Translations under genes and position numbers: made by a program
Notes under the pieces: generated by a model
Seen by the model: the letters and a program-made list of their open reading frames with translations, nothing else
What the model was told of the DNA's origin: nothing
The model's database searches: none
Part shown: piece after piece, positions 1-9,228 of the stretch
How positions within the stretch are numbered: position 1 is the first letter of the stretch
Layout: the number at the start of each line of letters is the position of its first letter
Assembly: GCA_963825415.1 (NCBI GenBank)
Contig: CAWGTD010000014.1
Span: 150,198 to 214,197 of the forward strand
DNA: 64,000 nt
Direction: 5' to 3'
From: BP-464 sp963825415
Lineage (GTDB): Bacteria > Actinomycetota > Thermoleophilia > Solirubrobacterales > Solirubrobacteraceae

Positions 1-1
1 C

Positions 2-2104
2 GGTCACGTTCGCGACGATCGTGCGGCCTGGCGCCTGCGACACCTCGTAGTTGCCGTCGGGCACGTTGCGCAGCGCGATCGTCCGCGACTCCGCGGCGCC
101 GTTCTGGCGGAAGGCGAGCAGCACGCCGCGCCCAGCCTTGGGATCCCAGCTCTGCAGCGCGGTCCAGTCGTTGTCCAGCGGGTCGCCGAGCAGCGGGTAG
201 GTCACGCCGTCGAGGTCGTGGCGATGGGCCTTGGCCCAGTCGATCCACGGCCGCGCCCGCGCGATCTCGTCGTCGGTCAGCGTCGTGAGGTTGGTCGTGA
301 TCAGCATGTGGCTGGGCAGCGCCGCGGCCATCACGGTGTCGAGCCCGTCCGCGCGCCAGTTGCCGGCGAAGAGCTTGTGGCCGATCGCGAAGGTCGGGAC
401 GTAGGGGCTGAGGTTCCAGAGGTTGTGCAGCAACTGGGTGACCGACGGCCCGCCGTTCTGGAACCAGGTCGGCCCGCGCGAGACCGACTCGAACGGGAAC
501 AGCCGGTAGTCGTTGGTCTCGTCGATCTGGAACGTGACGCCCGGATGGTCGGCGCGCAGGCGGTCGATCATCGCGACGAACGCGTCGTGCATGTCGTAGA
601 GGTCGCCTGCGCCCGCGCAGTCCAGCCAGGCGATGAAGTCGAACTTGAAGAAGCCGACGTGCCAGTTGACGATCGCGTCGCGGATGCGCGCCTCGATGTG
701 CGGCAGCGCGTCCTTGCTCCAGACGCCGAGGCCGGCCTCGTTGGAGGAGCTGTCGGGCTGCGCGGCGGTGTAGCCGGCCAGCGCGTGGCCCGTCGGAGCG
801 CAGCCCCACTCTGGATGGGCCTTGTAGGTGTTCGATGCCGGGTTGAAGTTCATCGGGCTCATCCACAGGCCCAGACGCATCGGGGCGATCGCCTCGCGGA
901 CCGCGCTGAAGGTCGCGTCGGGAAAGCGTGCCGGGAACTTGCCGCGCGGCTCGGGGAACTGCGGCGAATCGGGCTGCCAGTCGCCCGACGCCGCCTGCCA
1001 GCCGTCGTCGAGGACGAACGTGTCGACGCCCAGGCGGCGGGCGATCGGCGCGACCGCCTGCACCGTGGCGTAGTCCATGTCGTCCTTCGCCCCGGTGGAG
1101 ATCCGGTTCGCGTCGGTGCCGTCGGAGTTGAAGACGACGTCATGCGCGTACGGATCGAGCCGGTGCTCGACCAGGTAGCGATGGAACTGCCAGGCCTCGT
1201 CGCCGTCGCCGCGAGAGAGCCCGACGAACGCCGGCGGCAGCGCAAGCCCGGCTGAGGTGACCAGCCGCCCGCGGCCCGGGCCGTCGGCGACCGGGTTCTC
1301 GACGTGGCCGCTCTCCTCGAACGGTCCGAGGCTCAGCACGTCGCGCGTGAAGTCGACGCGCAGCGCGGCGGTCGTGCCGTCATAGCCGGCAGTCGAGGAG
1401 GGGAAGTCGTTGCGCTCCATCACCTGGAAGAGCGTGGCGTCCCCGTCGGCGGCCGAGAGCCATTCGCCGGGGCCCTTCACGGCGCCGCCCGCCGGGCCGG
1501 TGCTGGTCACGCGCCAGGTGCCGGGATGGGCGTCGCCCAGCGCGAACGGCGGGCCGGTCCAGCTCGGGTCGCGCCAGTCGGAGCCGGCGCGGAACGCGCT
1601 CAGGCTCGGGACGACCGCGCCGCCGACGGCGGCCTCCTCGAGCGTCGCCGCGCTCAGCAGCAGCGGGACCGCGGACGTGAGCACCAGCTGCGTGCGAAAG
1701 CCCGCGACGTCGGGGTAGGCCTCCACGACGCGCTTGGCCACGAGGCCGGGGAGCGTGTCGTCGACGAGGTTCATCGTCACCTGCAGGCCGCCGCGGCGCA
1801 GGTGGGTCACGACGACGTCGCGGACGTGCATCGCCGTGCTCGAGATCTTCTGGCCGGCGACCTCGAGCGTGAAGTCCGGCGCGTTCTCCGACCAGGTCCG
1901 GCCGCCGCCGCGGCGGTCGACGATCGTCGAGCGCAGCGAGGCGCGGTCCCAGGTGCGCTGCACCAGCGAGTTGGCGAGCGTGACGTTCTCCGGCGTCACC
2001 GTGGCCTTGACGCCCCGGTCGCGGACCTCGTCGGCGTGCGCGGTGGCGCTCGGCGCGAGGGCAGCGACGAGCAGTACGAGGGGCAGCGCGAGACGGTTCC
2101 GCAT
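2..2104 (-). CDS. alpha-galactosidase-like GH36-type glycosidase, secreted, 3' end cut off by window edge
   Basis: The frame is open from an ATG at 2104 to the window edge, giving 701 residues with the C-terminus missing. An N-terminal signal peptide (about residues 1-24, ending in an AHA-type site) indicates export. A beta-sandwich-like N-terminal half is followed by a TIM-barrel half. In the barrel, LDDGW (about residues 365-369) and FKFDF (D489, expected catalytic nucleophile) match the melibiase/GH36 strand motifs. The expected reaction is hydrolysis of terminal alpha-galactosides from extracellular oligo- or polysaccharide. It is divergent from the PAS gene. The family call is firm from the motifs; the exact substrate is inference. 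Confidence 0.82.
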   Translation of the reverse strand, partial: MRNRLALPLVLLVAALAPSATAHADEVRDRGVKATVTPENVTLANSLVQRTWDRASLRSTIVDRRGGGRTWSENAPDFTLEVAGQKISSTAMHVRDVVVTHLRRGGLQVTMNLVDDTLPGLVAKRVVEAYPDVAGFRTQLVLTSAVPLLLSAATLEEAAVGGAVVPSLSAFRAGSDWRDPSWTGPPFALGDAHPGTWRVTSTGPAGGAVKGPGEWLSAADGDATLFQVMERNDFPSSTAGYDGTTAALRVDFTRDVLSLGPFEESGHVENPVADGPGRGRLVTSAGLALPPAFVGLSRGDGDEAWQFHRYLVEHRLDPYAHDVVFNSDGTDANRISTGAKDDMDYATVQAVAPIARRLGVDTFVLDDGWQAASGDWQPDSPQFPEPRGKFPARFPDATFSAVREAIAPMRLGLWMSPMNFNPASNTYKAHPEWGCAPTGHALAGYTAAQPDSSSNEAGLGVWSKDALPHIEARIRDAIVNWHVGFFKFDFIAWLDCAGAGDLYDMHDAFVAMIDRLRADHPGVTFQIDETNDYRLFPFESVSRGPTWFQNGGPSVTQLLHNLWNLSPYVPTFAIGHKLFAGNWRADGLDTVMAAALPSHMLITTNLTTLTDDEIARARPWIDWAKAHRHDLDGVTYPLLGDPLDNDWTALQSWDPKAGRGVLLAFRQNGAAESRTIALRNVPDGNYEVSQAPGRTIVANVT

Positions 2105-2197
2105 GTCGTTCTGAACGCTTCGGTTCAGCAGAACTTGCGGGGCCTTCGTGACGAGCCGCACTTTCCCCCGCAAGCCGATGCGCGAAGATCCCGACCC

Positions 2198-2587
2198 GTG
2201 GCCGACCAGCAGCCCCTGGACCTGATCCTGGCCCGCAACCTGATGTCGGTGCTCGAGACCCCGTCGTTCATGGTCGACACCGACGGCGTGCTGGTCTTCT
2301 ACAACGAGGCCGCGGGTGCGCTGCTGGGCAAGCGCTTCGAGGAGACCGGCCGGCTCACGCGCGAGCAGTGGAACGAGATCGGCCCGGTCGACTCCCAAGG
2401 CAACCCGATCGCCAGCGGCGATCTGCCGCTCACCGTGGCGATGCGCGAGGGCCGCCCGTCGCACGGCCGTTTCAACATCTGCACCGACGAGCGCACGATC
2501 GTCGAGGTGGAGACCAGCGCCGTGCCGTTGATCTCCGGCGGCGTCTTTCACGGCGCGATGGTCGTCTTCTGGCCGGTGGCGAAATGA
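2198..2587 (+). CDS. small single-domain PAS protein
   Basis: A 129-residue protein made almost entirely of one PAS fold. It has an N-terminal helix (DLILARNLMSVLE), then the typical 'DTDGVLVFYNEAAGALLG' core and a C-terminal strand pair ending in VVFWPVAK. No kinase, GGDEF or HTH output domain is attached, so it probably senses a small ligand or acts by protein contact; this is inference. I chose the GTG at 2198 because the PAS core begins shortly after it; the next in-frame ATG lies about 15 codons in. The stop overlaps the next ATG (ATGA at 2584-2587), so it is translationally coupled to the MBL-fold gene. Confidence 0.75.
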   Translation: MADQQPLDLILARNLMSVLETPSFMVDTDGVLVFYNEAAGALLGKRFEETGRLTREQWNEIGPVDSQGNPIASGDLPLTVAMREGRPSHGRFNICTDERTIVEVETSAVPLISGGVFHGAMVVFWPVAK

Positions 2588-3423
2588 AGGTCCGCTACTG
2601 GGGCGTGCGCGGCTCCGTCCCGGTGGCGGAACGCAGCGCGCTCGGCTACGGCGGCAACACGGCGTGCGTGAGCGTCGCGCTCGAGGGCGGCCACCACCTC
2701 GTGCTCGACGCGGGCACCGGCATCCGCGCGCTGGGCGCGACGATCGACCCGGCTGCCGAGCCGATCCACATCCTGCTCACGCACCTGCACCTCGACCACA
2801 TCTCCGGGCTGCTGTTCTTCACGCCATTGTTCGACCCGCGCGCCAATGTGACCGTCTGGGGCCCGCCGCACCAGGTCGACGACCTGCGCAAGCGCCTGGC
2901 CCGCTACCTCTCGACGCCGCTCTCGCCGGTCGAGATCCGCGACCTGCCCGCGAACGTCGAGTTCCGCGCGTGCCCGAGCGAGCAGTGGCGGATCGGCGAG
3001 GCGTGCATCACGGCCCGGCCGGTGATCCACCGTGGGCCGACGGTCGGCTATCGGATCGAGGAGGGCGGCACGTCGCTGGCCTACCTGCCGGACCACGAGC
3101 CCGCGCTCGGCCAGAACCTCGACAGCGACCCGGCCGAATGGATCTCGGGGCACGGGCTCGCGAACGACGTGTCGCTGCTCATCCACGACGGCCAGTACAC
3201 CGAGGCCGAGTACGCCAAGACGATCGGCTGGGGCCACAGCGACCTCAAGGGCGCGCTCGGGTTCGCCAGGCGCGCCGGAGCCCGGCACACCGCGCTGTTC
3301 CACCACGACCCGACGCACGACGACGACGCGCTCGACGCGCTCGCCGACGAGGCCCGTTCGCGCTGGAACGGCAACGGGGAGCTGACGCTCGCGCGCGAGG
3401 GCGTCGAGCTCGACCTCGCCTAG
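2584..3423 (+). CDS. MBL-fold metallohydrolase
   Basis: A 279-residue protein of the metallo-beta-lactamase fold. The metal motif THLHLDH (H67, H69, D71, H72) is intact, and further ligands are supplied by the VIHRG, YLPDHEP and late HHDP segments. The N-terminus (KVRYWGVRGSVP) and the GGNTACV segment are typical of the subgroup that is often found with PAS or signalling domains and acts as a phosphodiesterase-like hydrolase. It starts inside the stop of the PAS gene, so the two probably form one sensor-hydrolase unit. Substrate unknown. It is convergent with the next gene, 6 bp away. Confidence 0.85.
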   Translation: MKVRYWGVRGSVPVAERSALGYGGNTACVSVALEGGHHLVLDAGTGIRALGATIDPAAEPIHILLTHLHLDHISGLLFFTPLFDPRANVTVWGPPHQVDDLRKRLARYLSTPLSPVEIRDLPANVEFRACPSEQWRIGEACITARPVIHRGPTVGYRIEEGGTSLAYLPDHEPALGQNLDSDPAEWISGHGLANDVSLLIHDGQYTEAEYAKTIGWGHSDLKGALGFARRAGARHTALFHHDPTHDDDALDALADEARSRWNGNGELTLAREGVELDLA

Positions 3424-3429
3424 GGCTGG

Positions 3430-3900
3430 CTAGCGGACGAGGCCGATCAGCGGCGCTTTGTGGTCGCGCCCGGTCCGGCTGTCGATCGGCGAGGGCGAGT
3501 AGAAGAAGAACCAGACCTCGAACAGCACGATGACGACCACGACCGAGGTGATCAGGATGACCTCGAGCGGCGAGAGGTCACGGGCGTGCTTTTGGACGTG
3601 GGGCCGCTCGCCGCGCATGCTGCGCAGCCAGGGCAGGTGGCCGCTCACGCGCATGGGCCGGCCCGCGGCGCGCCCGTAGGCCGCGTCGATGTGTGCCAGC
3701 AGCCGGACCAGCGCGTAGCTGATGACCCCGAGCGAGATCGCGGCGACCGCGACGGCCAGCATGCTCGGCCCGCTGGTCGACTGCACGCGCGACCCGATCC
3801 ACAGCGCCAGCAGCGGGCCACCGGTCCAGATGTTCAGCGTCGCGAGCACCATCGCGACCATCAGGGCGACGCGCTTGGTGCGAACCGCTGGACCGTTCAC
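3430..3900 (-). CDS. three-helix membrane protein of unknown function
   Basis: A 156-residue protein (GTG start). Hydrophobic helices lie at about residues 11-34 and 45-68, followed by a basic loop with several Arg residues. A third helix near residues 111-135 ends in the aromatic run EVWFFFYSP. There is no recognisable catalytic motif. It diverges from the M20 gene with only 17 bp between the starts, so the two promoters must overlap or lie inside coding sequence. I do not recognise the family. Confidence 0.65.
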   Translation of the reverse strand: MNGPAVRTKRVALMVAMVLATLNIWTGGPLLALWIGSRVQSTSGPSMLAVAVAAISLGVISYALVRLLAHIDAAYGRAAGRPMRVSGHLPWLRSMRGERPHVQKHARDLSPLEVILITSVVVVIVLFEVWFFFYSPSPIDSRTGRDHKAPLIGLVR

Positions 3901-3917
3901 GGGCAGACTGTACGGGC

Positions 3918-5055
3918 GTGTCCGACGGCCTGCTCGAACTCCTCTCCGATCTGGTGGCGATCGACTCGGTCAATCCGTCGCTGGTGCCCGGCGGCGCGGG
4001 CGAGAGCGAGATAGCGGCGTTCGTCGCCGATTGGGCGCGCCGCGCCGGGCTGGAGGCCGACGTTCTCGAGGCCACCCCGGGGCGCCCGAGCGTGGTGGTG
4101 CGCGCGCGCGGAACCGGCGGCGGGCGCACCCTGCTGCTGTGCGGCCATCTCGACACCGTGACCGTCGAGGGGATGACCGACGCGCCGCACACCCCGCGGC
4201 TCGACGGTGACCGGCTCCACGGCCGTGGCGCCTATGACATGAAGGCCGGCGTCGCGGCGGCGCTGATCGCGTGCCGCGAGGCGGCGGCGCTCGGGCTGGC
4301 CGGCGATGTGGTCGTCGCGGCCGTGGCCGACGAGGAGCACGCGAGCCTCGGCGTGCAGGAGGTGCTGCGCTCGGTGCAGGCCGACGCGGCGATCGTCACC
4401 GAGCCGACCGAGCTCGAGCTCGTGGTCGCGCACAAGGGGTTCGTCTGGGCGGAGATCGAGGTCACCGGGGTCGCGGCCCACGGGTCGCGGCACGAACTCG
4501 GGGTCGACGCGATCGTCAAGTCGGGGCCGATCCTGTCGGCGCTGGGCGAGCTCGACGCCGCGCTCGGCGAGCGCACCCACACGTTGCTCGGGCGCGGATC
4601 CGTGCACGCTTCGAAGATCGAGGGCGGCGAGGAGTTGTCGAGCTACCCGGCGCGGTGCGTGCTCGGCCTCGAGCGGCGCACGCTGCCCGGCGACACGGCC
4701 GCGGGTGTCGAGGCCGAACTGGCCGTCGCTGCTCGACCGCTGCCGAGCGCTCGACCCGGAGCTCGTGGCCGAGCAGCGGACGCTCCTGGTCCGCCCGCCG
4801 TTCGAGGTGCCCGAGGACGCCGACGTCGTGACGGCCGTGCGCGAGGCGGCGGCGCAGGTGCTCGGTGCGGCGCCCCCGATCGGCGGCGTGAGCTACTGGG
4901 CCGACGCGGCGTTCATCGCCTCCGCAGGGATCCCGACCGTGATGTTCGGTTCGAGCGGCGTAGGTGCGCATGCCGCCGAGGAGTGGGTCAGCGTCTCCGA
5001 CACCGAGAAGGTCACGCGCATCCTGACCGCCGTCGCCGCCCGCATCTGCGCGTGA
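3918..5055 (+). CDS. M20 family deacylase/peptidase (YgeY/ArgE/DapE-like), one apparent frameshift
   Basis: The zinc-dependent M20 aminoacylase/dipeptidase fold is clear. GHLDTV (H77, D79), GRGAYDMKAG (D107) and ADEEHAS carry metal and catalytic residues in the first frame. The dimerisation domain follows (VTGVAAHGSRHELG). Near 4720-4735 the reading frame jumps by one, and homology continues in the second frame (LLDRCRALDPELV to the stop at 5055). A 2-base loss or 1-base gain there would explain it. GTG start at 3918. The TGA overlaps the GTG of the diaminopropionate lyase gene (5052), mirroring the ygeX-ygeY pairing known from Escherichia coli. It may release the amino acid that the next enzyme degrades (inference). 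Confidence 0.8.
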
Positions 5056-6101
5056 GGGCGCTGGTCAACCCGAACGTCGCACCCGCGGCCGTGCCGGAGG
5101 CGAGCCAGGACGCCTACGCGTTCCACACGGCACTGGAGGGCTATCGCGCGACGCCGCTGCGCGACCTGGCCGCGGTGGCCGCAGAGCTCGGCGTCGCGGC
5201 CTTGGCGCTGAAGGACGAGTCGAGCCGCTTCGGGCTTCCGGCGTTCAAGGTGCTGGGCGCGTCGTGGGCGGTGGAGCGTGCGTTGCGCGAGCGCCCGGAC
5301 GCCCGTACGCTCGTGGCCGCGAGCGCCGGCAACCACGGCCGCGCGGTCGCGCACGTCGCGGCCCTGCGCGGGCTCGCGTGCCGGGTGTTCCTTCCGGCGC
5401 GTTCGGCGGAGGCAAGGCGCGCGGCGATCGCCGCCGAGGGCGCCGAGGTCGTGGTGGTCGACGGCGGCTACGAGGAGGCCGTCGGCAGAGCCGCGGCCGA
5501 GGGCCGCGAGCCCGGCGTGATCGAACTGGCCGACGTCGGCGCCTCCGGCCCCGCGGGCTGGGTGATCGACGGCTACGCGACCCTGTTCGCCGAGTCCGCC
5601 TCGCAGGGCGGCTTCGACCTGGTCGTCGTGCCGGTCGGCGTCGGCTCGCTCGCCGCGGCGGCGGCGCGCTTCGCCGCCGGCACGGGCGCCGCGGTCGTCG
5701 GCGTCGAGCCGGTGGCCGCCGCCTGCTTGACCGCCTCGCTCGCCGCGGGACGCCCGACCGCGATCTCCAACCCGGGCACCGACATGGCCGGGCTCGATTG
5801 CGCCGAGGTATCCGAGGCAGCATGGCCCTCGCTGCGCGCCGGCATCCACGGCACGATCACCGTCACCGACGCTGAGGCGCACGAATCGATGCGCGAGCTC
5901 GCAGCCGGCGGACTGGCGATCGGCGACTGCGGAGCCGCGCCCCTCGCCGCCCTCCGCGCCCTCGCCACCGAGGACGACTGCGCCGCACTGCGGGCAACGA
6001 TCAACCTGAGCGCCACGACCCGCGTGCTGCTTGTCGCGACGGAGGGGCCTACTGACCCCGCGGCTTACCGCGCCACGTTGGCCGCGGGACAGGGCACCTA
6101 G
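5052..6101 (+). CDS. dpaL: diaminopropionate ammonia-lyase (PLP fold type II)
   Basis: This 349-residue PLP enzyme converts 2,3-diaminopropionate to pyruvate and ammonia. The signature KDESSRFGLPAFKVLG contains the PLP lysine K66, and ASAGNHGRAVAH is the PLP phosphate/Asn loop. The second half holds VVPVGVGSLAAA and a C-terminal GDCGAAPLAALRAL segment. It is about 50 residues shorter than E. coli YgeX (about 398). The GTG start overlaps the TGA of the M20 deacylase. Family assignment is good; true substrate preference (diaminopropionate versus serine or threonine) is inferred. Confidence 0.85.
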   Translation: MRALVNPNVAPAAVPEASQDAYAFHTALEGYRATPLRDLAAVAAELGVAALALKDESSRFGLPAFKVLGASWAVERALRERPDARTLVAASAGNHGRAVAHVAALRGLACRVFLPARSAEARRAAIAAEGAEVVVVDGGYEEAVGRAAAEGREPGVIELADVGASGPAGWVIDGYATLFAESASQGGFDLVVVPVGVGSLAAAAARFAAGTGAAVVGVEPVAAACLTASLAAGRPTAISNPGTDMAGLDCAEVSEAAWPSLRAGIHGTITVTDAEAHESMRELAAGGLAIGDCGAAPLAALRALATEDDCAALRATINLSATTRVLLVATEGPTDPAAYRATLAAGQGT

Positions 6102-6230
6102 GGGAAGGCGAAGCAAACGCCCGCTCAGGACGCGGGCGTGGCGGGGGTCCGGCGGGGCGGACGGGGCCGTATTCATGACGGCCGAAGGCCTTAGGCCCGA
6201 CCGGACCCCCGGCCGTCCCGCGGCTGTACC

Positions 6231-6262
6231 CGGGCGCCCGCACCCGAAGGCGCGGGCGCCCG
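6231..6262. terminator. candidate bidirectional hairpin between convergent dpaL and thiolase genes
   Basis: Two copies of CGGGCGCCCG (6231-6240 and 6253-6262) can pair across a 12-nt loop to give a 10-bp GC stem. No U-tract follows, as is common in high-GC actinobacteria. It lies in a 173-bp gap between stops at 6101 and 6275. Confidence 0.45.
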
Positions 6263-6274
6263 AGAGAGCCACGG

Positions 6275-7432
6275 CTAGTTCAAACGCTCGACCAGCATCG
6301 CCTGCCCCATGCCCCCGGCGACGCACATCGACTCGATCCCGTAGGTCTTGTCGAGCGTCTCGAGGTCGTTGAGCAGCGTGGTCATGATCCGCGCGCCGGT
6401 CATCCCGAACGGATGGCCGAGGGCGATCGCGCCGCCGAACGGGTTGAGCTTGTCCTCTTCGATCCCGAGGTCCTGCATGCACGGCACGATCTGCGCCGCG
6501 AAGGCCTCGTTGATCTCGACGACGTCGATGTCGTCCATGCTCATCCCGGTCTGCTTGAGCAGCGCCTGGATCGCCGGGATCGGGCCGAGGCCCATGATCT
6601 CCGGGCGGATCGCCGACACCGTCGACGCGATGATCCGCGCGCGCGGCTTGAGGCCGAGCGAGCTGGCCTTCTCCTCGCTCATCACCAGCACGGCGGCGGC
6701 GCCGTCGTTCAGCGGACACGCGTTGCCCGCGGTGACGGTGCCGTCCGGCTTGAACGCCGGCTGCAGCGCCGCGAGCTTCTCCAGCGTCGTGCCGGGCCGC
6801 GGCCCATCGTCCTGCGTGACCTCGCCGTCGGGCGTCTGGACCGCGACGATCTCCTTGTCGAAGTGCCCTGAGTCGCGGGCGTCGACCGCGCGGTTCTGCG
6901 AGATCACGGCCCACTCGTCCTGCGCCTCGCGGCTGACCTTGCAGCGCTCGGCGACGTTCTCGGCGGTGAGCCCCATCGGGATGTAGACGTCATAGACCGA
7001 GCCCTCGCTCCCGTCGAGCTTGGGGTGCTTGGTCTCGTCGGCCATCCCCGCGCCCAGGCCGGCGCGCGAGACGCACTCGACCCCGGCGGCGATGTACTGA
7101 TCGCCCTCGCCGGCCTTGATGGCGTGGAAGGCCATCCGCAGCGTCTGCAGCGACGAAGCGCAGAAGCGATTCACCGTGCAGGCGGGCACGTGATGGTCGA
7201 TCCCCGCCAGCAGCGAGGCGTTGCGGCCGATGTTGTAGGCCTGCTCCCCGACGCTGGAGGCGGCCCCCATCATGATGTCGTTGGTCTGGGCGAAGTCGAC
7301 GTCCGGGTTGCGCTCCTGGAGGGCGCGCAGCGGTGTTGCGGCGACCTCGTCGGCTCGCGTGTCCTTGAGCGTGCCCTTGAAGGCACGGCCGATCGGCGTC
7401 CGGATCGCGTCGACGATCACAGCTTCAGGCAT
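6275..7432 (-). CDS. acetyl-CoA acetyltransferase / 3-ketoacyl-CoA thiolase
   Basis: A 385-residue thiolase that cleaves or forms beta-ketoacyl-CoA in beta-oxidation. The nucleophilic cysteine sits in VNRFCASSLQ (C91). The later catalytic motifs are VEINEAFAAQ, GGAIALGHPFGMTGAR (His) and CVAGGMGQAM (second Cys). I chose the ATG at 7432 over an upstream in-frame start: it begins the canonical PEAVIVDAIRTPIGR N-terminus and has a purine-rich AAAGGA site about 12 nt upstream. It probably acts with the acyl-CoA dehydrogenase and ligases in this window, though they are not in the same operon. Confidence 0.93.
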   Translation of the reverse strand: MPEAVIVDAIRTPIGRAFKGTLKDTRADEVAATPLRALQERNPDVDFAQTNDIMMGAASSVGEQAYNIGRNASLLAGIDHHVPACTVNRFCASSLQTLRMAFHAIKAGEGDQYIAAGVECVSRAGLGAGMADETKHPKLDGSEGSVYDVYIPMGLTAENVAERCKVSREAQDEWAVISQNRAVDARDSGHFDKEIVAVQTPDGEVTQDDGPRPGTTLEKLAALQPAFKPDGTVTAGNACPLNDGAAAVLVMSEEKASSLGLKPRARIIASTVSAIRPEIMGLGPIPAIQALLKQTGMSMDDIDVVEINEAFAAQIVPCMQDLGIEEDKLNPFGGAIALGHPFGMTGARIMTTLLNDLETLDKTYGIESMCVAGGMGQAMLVERLN

Positions 7433-7541
7433 TTGAGAAATACGTCCTTTCGGATTGGGCCCCCGCAGTCGCACTCCAGGGGGCGGTGGTGGTCCCGCGG
7501 TCGCACTCCGAGGACATCCCGAAGTCTAGAGACTCCCTGTC

Positions 7542-8168
7542 ATGAGGTATCGCCGCAGACTGATCGCGCTCGGCGTGGTCGTGCTCGTCGTCTCGCTGTT
7601 CGGAACCGTTTTCGGCTGGACCGGCTGGCCGTGGGAGCCGCTGCGGTTCTGGCTGGCGTTCGTCACGCTGGTCGCGGTGCGGCACTGGCCGCGGCGCGCG
7701 GCGGTCCTGGCCGTCGTCGCGTGGGCGTTCGTCGCCTGCCCGCTGACGGTGCGCTCGGGCCGTTCCGGGCGCGTCGACATCGCGAGCGCGACGCGTCTGG
7801 CACGGGGCGTCCCGAGCGGCCCGCACCGGGTAGAGCTCGGCCCGATCCCGCTCGGAGCGGTCTGGCTCAGGACGCCGGACAAGTCGTACGTCAACGGCGA
7901 GTCCGACGACGACGACCGCGACGTGGTCGCATGGTCGGTGACGTGGTTCCCCTGGCCACACGTCGAACGGGACACCGTCGTCGGCGTGTTCGACGAGGAC
8001 GTCGGCGATGTCGTCGTCGCGCGTGACGGCCACCGCCTCCTGGTCAGGGCCGGGCGCGAGACCAGGAGCGTCGTCTTCGGGCTCGCGACCTCGTGGGTCA
8101 CGTGGCTCGGCTGGATCGGCATCCTCGCCGCCTGGCAACGGCGACGGCACCGGGCGGCTGCGCCCTAG
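7542..8168 (+). CDS. membrane protein of unknown function
   Basis: A 208-residue protein with two N-terminal membrane helices (about residues 7-27 and 32-70 in two segments), a central hydrophilic domain rich in Asp (SDDDDRD), and a C-terminal helix near residues 180-198 followed by a basic tail. The topology suggests an extracytoplasmic or cytoplasmic sandwich domain held between helices. I do not recognise the family. Its TAG shares the tetramer CTAG (8165-8168) with the stop of the convergent DAHP synthase gene. Confidence 0.65.
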   Translation: MRYRRRLIALGVVVLVVSLFGTVFGWTGWPWEPLRFWLAFVTLVAVRHWPRRAAVLAVVAWAFVACPLTVRSGRSGRVDIASATRLARGVPSGPHRVELGPIPLGAVWLRTPDKSYVNGESDDDDRDVVAWSVTWFPWPHVERDTVVGVFDEDVGDVVVARDGHRLLVRAGRETRSVVFGLATSWVTWLGWIGILAAWQRRRHRAAAP

Positions 8169-9184
8169 GCGAGCTTCTTGCCCAGCAGCGCCGCGTGAGC
8201 GGCGACGTCGCGCGCGTACTCGGGGAAGTTCGCGGCGTACAGGGCCTGCGGGCCGTCGCACAGCGCGACCTCGGGATCCTCGGCGACCTCGACGATGATC
8301 CCGTCGGCTCCCACCGCGGCGGCCGCACGCGAGAGCGGCTCGACGAGCCGGCGGTCGCCGGCGGCGTGCGAGGGGTCGACGATCACCGGCAGGTGGGTGT
8401 GGAGCTTCAGCCACGGCACCGCGCCGAGGTCGAGGGTGAAGCGCGTGGCGGTCTCGAACGTGCGGATGCCGCGCTCGCAGAGCATCACCTGCGAGTTGCC
8501 CTCCTTGAGCACGTAGTCGGCGGCCTGCAGCAGCTCGTCGAGCGCCGAGGACAGCCCGCGCTTGAGCAGCACCGGCTTGCCGAGCTTGCCGGCGACCTCC
8601 AGCAGCGCGTAGTTCTGCATGTTGCGCGCGCCGATCTGCACCACGTCGGCGTGCTCGGCGATCGCGTCGGCGTGGCTCGAGTCCAGCAGCTCGGTGACGA
8701 CCGGCAGCCCGGTGCGCTCGCGCGCCTCGGCGAGGATCTCCAGCGCGGGCCGGCCGAGGCCCTGGAACGCGAACGGCGAGGTGCGCGGCTTGAACGCCCC
8801 GCCGCGCAGCATCGAGGCGCCCGCGGCCTTGACCGCGTCGGCAACCGCCAGCGTCTGCTCGCGCGACTCGACCGTGCAGGGCCCGGCGATCAGGCAGAAG
8901 GTGTCCCTGGCCCCCACGCGCCGGCCCTCGATCTGCACGACCGTGGGCTCGTGGTGGTAGAGCTCCGACGAGGCAAGCTTGTAGGGCCGCGAGATCGGCA
9001 CCACCCGGTCGACGCCGCTCATGCCCTCCAGGCCGAGCTCGCCGACGCCCTCGGGGTCGCCGATCGCGCCGATCGCCGTGGTCATCTCGCCCGGCAGCAC
9101 GACGACGTGGACGCCGGTCGTGGCCAGGCGCTCCTTGACGGCCTCGACGTCCGCCTCGGACGCGCCGGGTGTCATCACGATCAT
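8165..9184 (-). CDS. aroF: 3-deoxy-7-phosphoheptulonate (DAHP) synthase, type I-beta with N-terminal regulatory domain
   Basis: The first shikimate-pathway enzyme, condensing PEP with erythrose 4-phosphate; 339 residues. Residues 1 to about 70 form a ferredoxin-like domain ([20 protein letters not shown]) of the kind that binds aromatic amino acids in Thermotoga-type enzymes. The catalytic barrel follows, with [41 protein letters not shown] and the metal/phosphate motif [10 protein letters not shown]. No chorismate mutase domain is fused. The ATG at 9184 is preferred; a GTG sits immediately upstream at 9187. Allosteric feedback through the N-terminal domain is expected from the family. Confidence 0.93.
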   Translation of the reverse strand: MIVMTPGASEADVEAVKERLATTGVHVVVLPGEMTTAIGAIGDPEGVGELGLEGMSGVDRVVPISRPYKLASSELYHHEPTVVQIEGRRVGARDTFCLIAGPCTVESREQTLAVADAVKAAGASMLRGGAFKPRTSPFAFQGLGRPALEILAEARERTGLPVVTELLDSSHADAIAEHADVVQIGARNMQNYALLEVAGKLGKPVLLKRGLSSALDELLQAADYVLKEGNSQVMLCERGIRTFETATRFTLDLGAVPWLKLHTHLPVIVDPSHAAGDRRLVEPLSRAAAAVGADGIIVEVAEDPEVALCDGPQALYAANFPEYARDVAAHAALLGKKLA

Positions 9185-9228
9185 CACAGCGACCGCATCC
9201 TACGAGCGGAAGCCGTGTTGCGATTTTC

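Noticed and set aside
3918..6101. A single 727-residue fusion of the deacylase and the lyase
   Set aside because: The frame is open only because of the indel near 4728; the stretch between the two domains is out-of-frame sequence, and the true deacylase end lies in another frame overlapping the lyase GTG.
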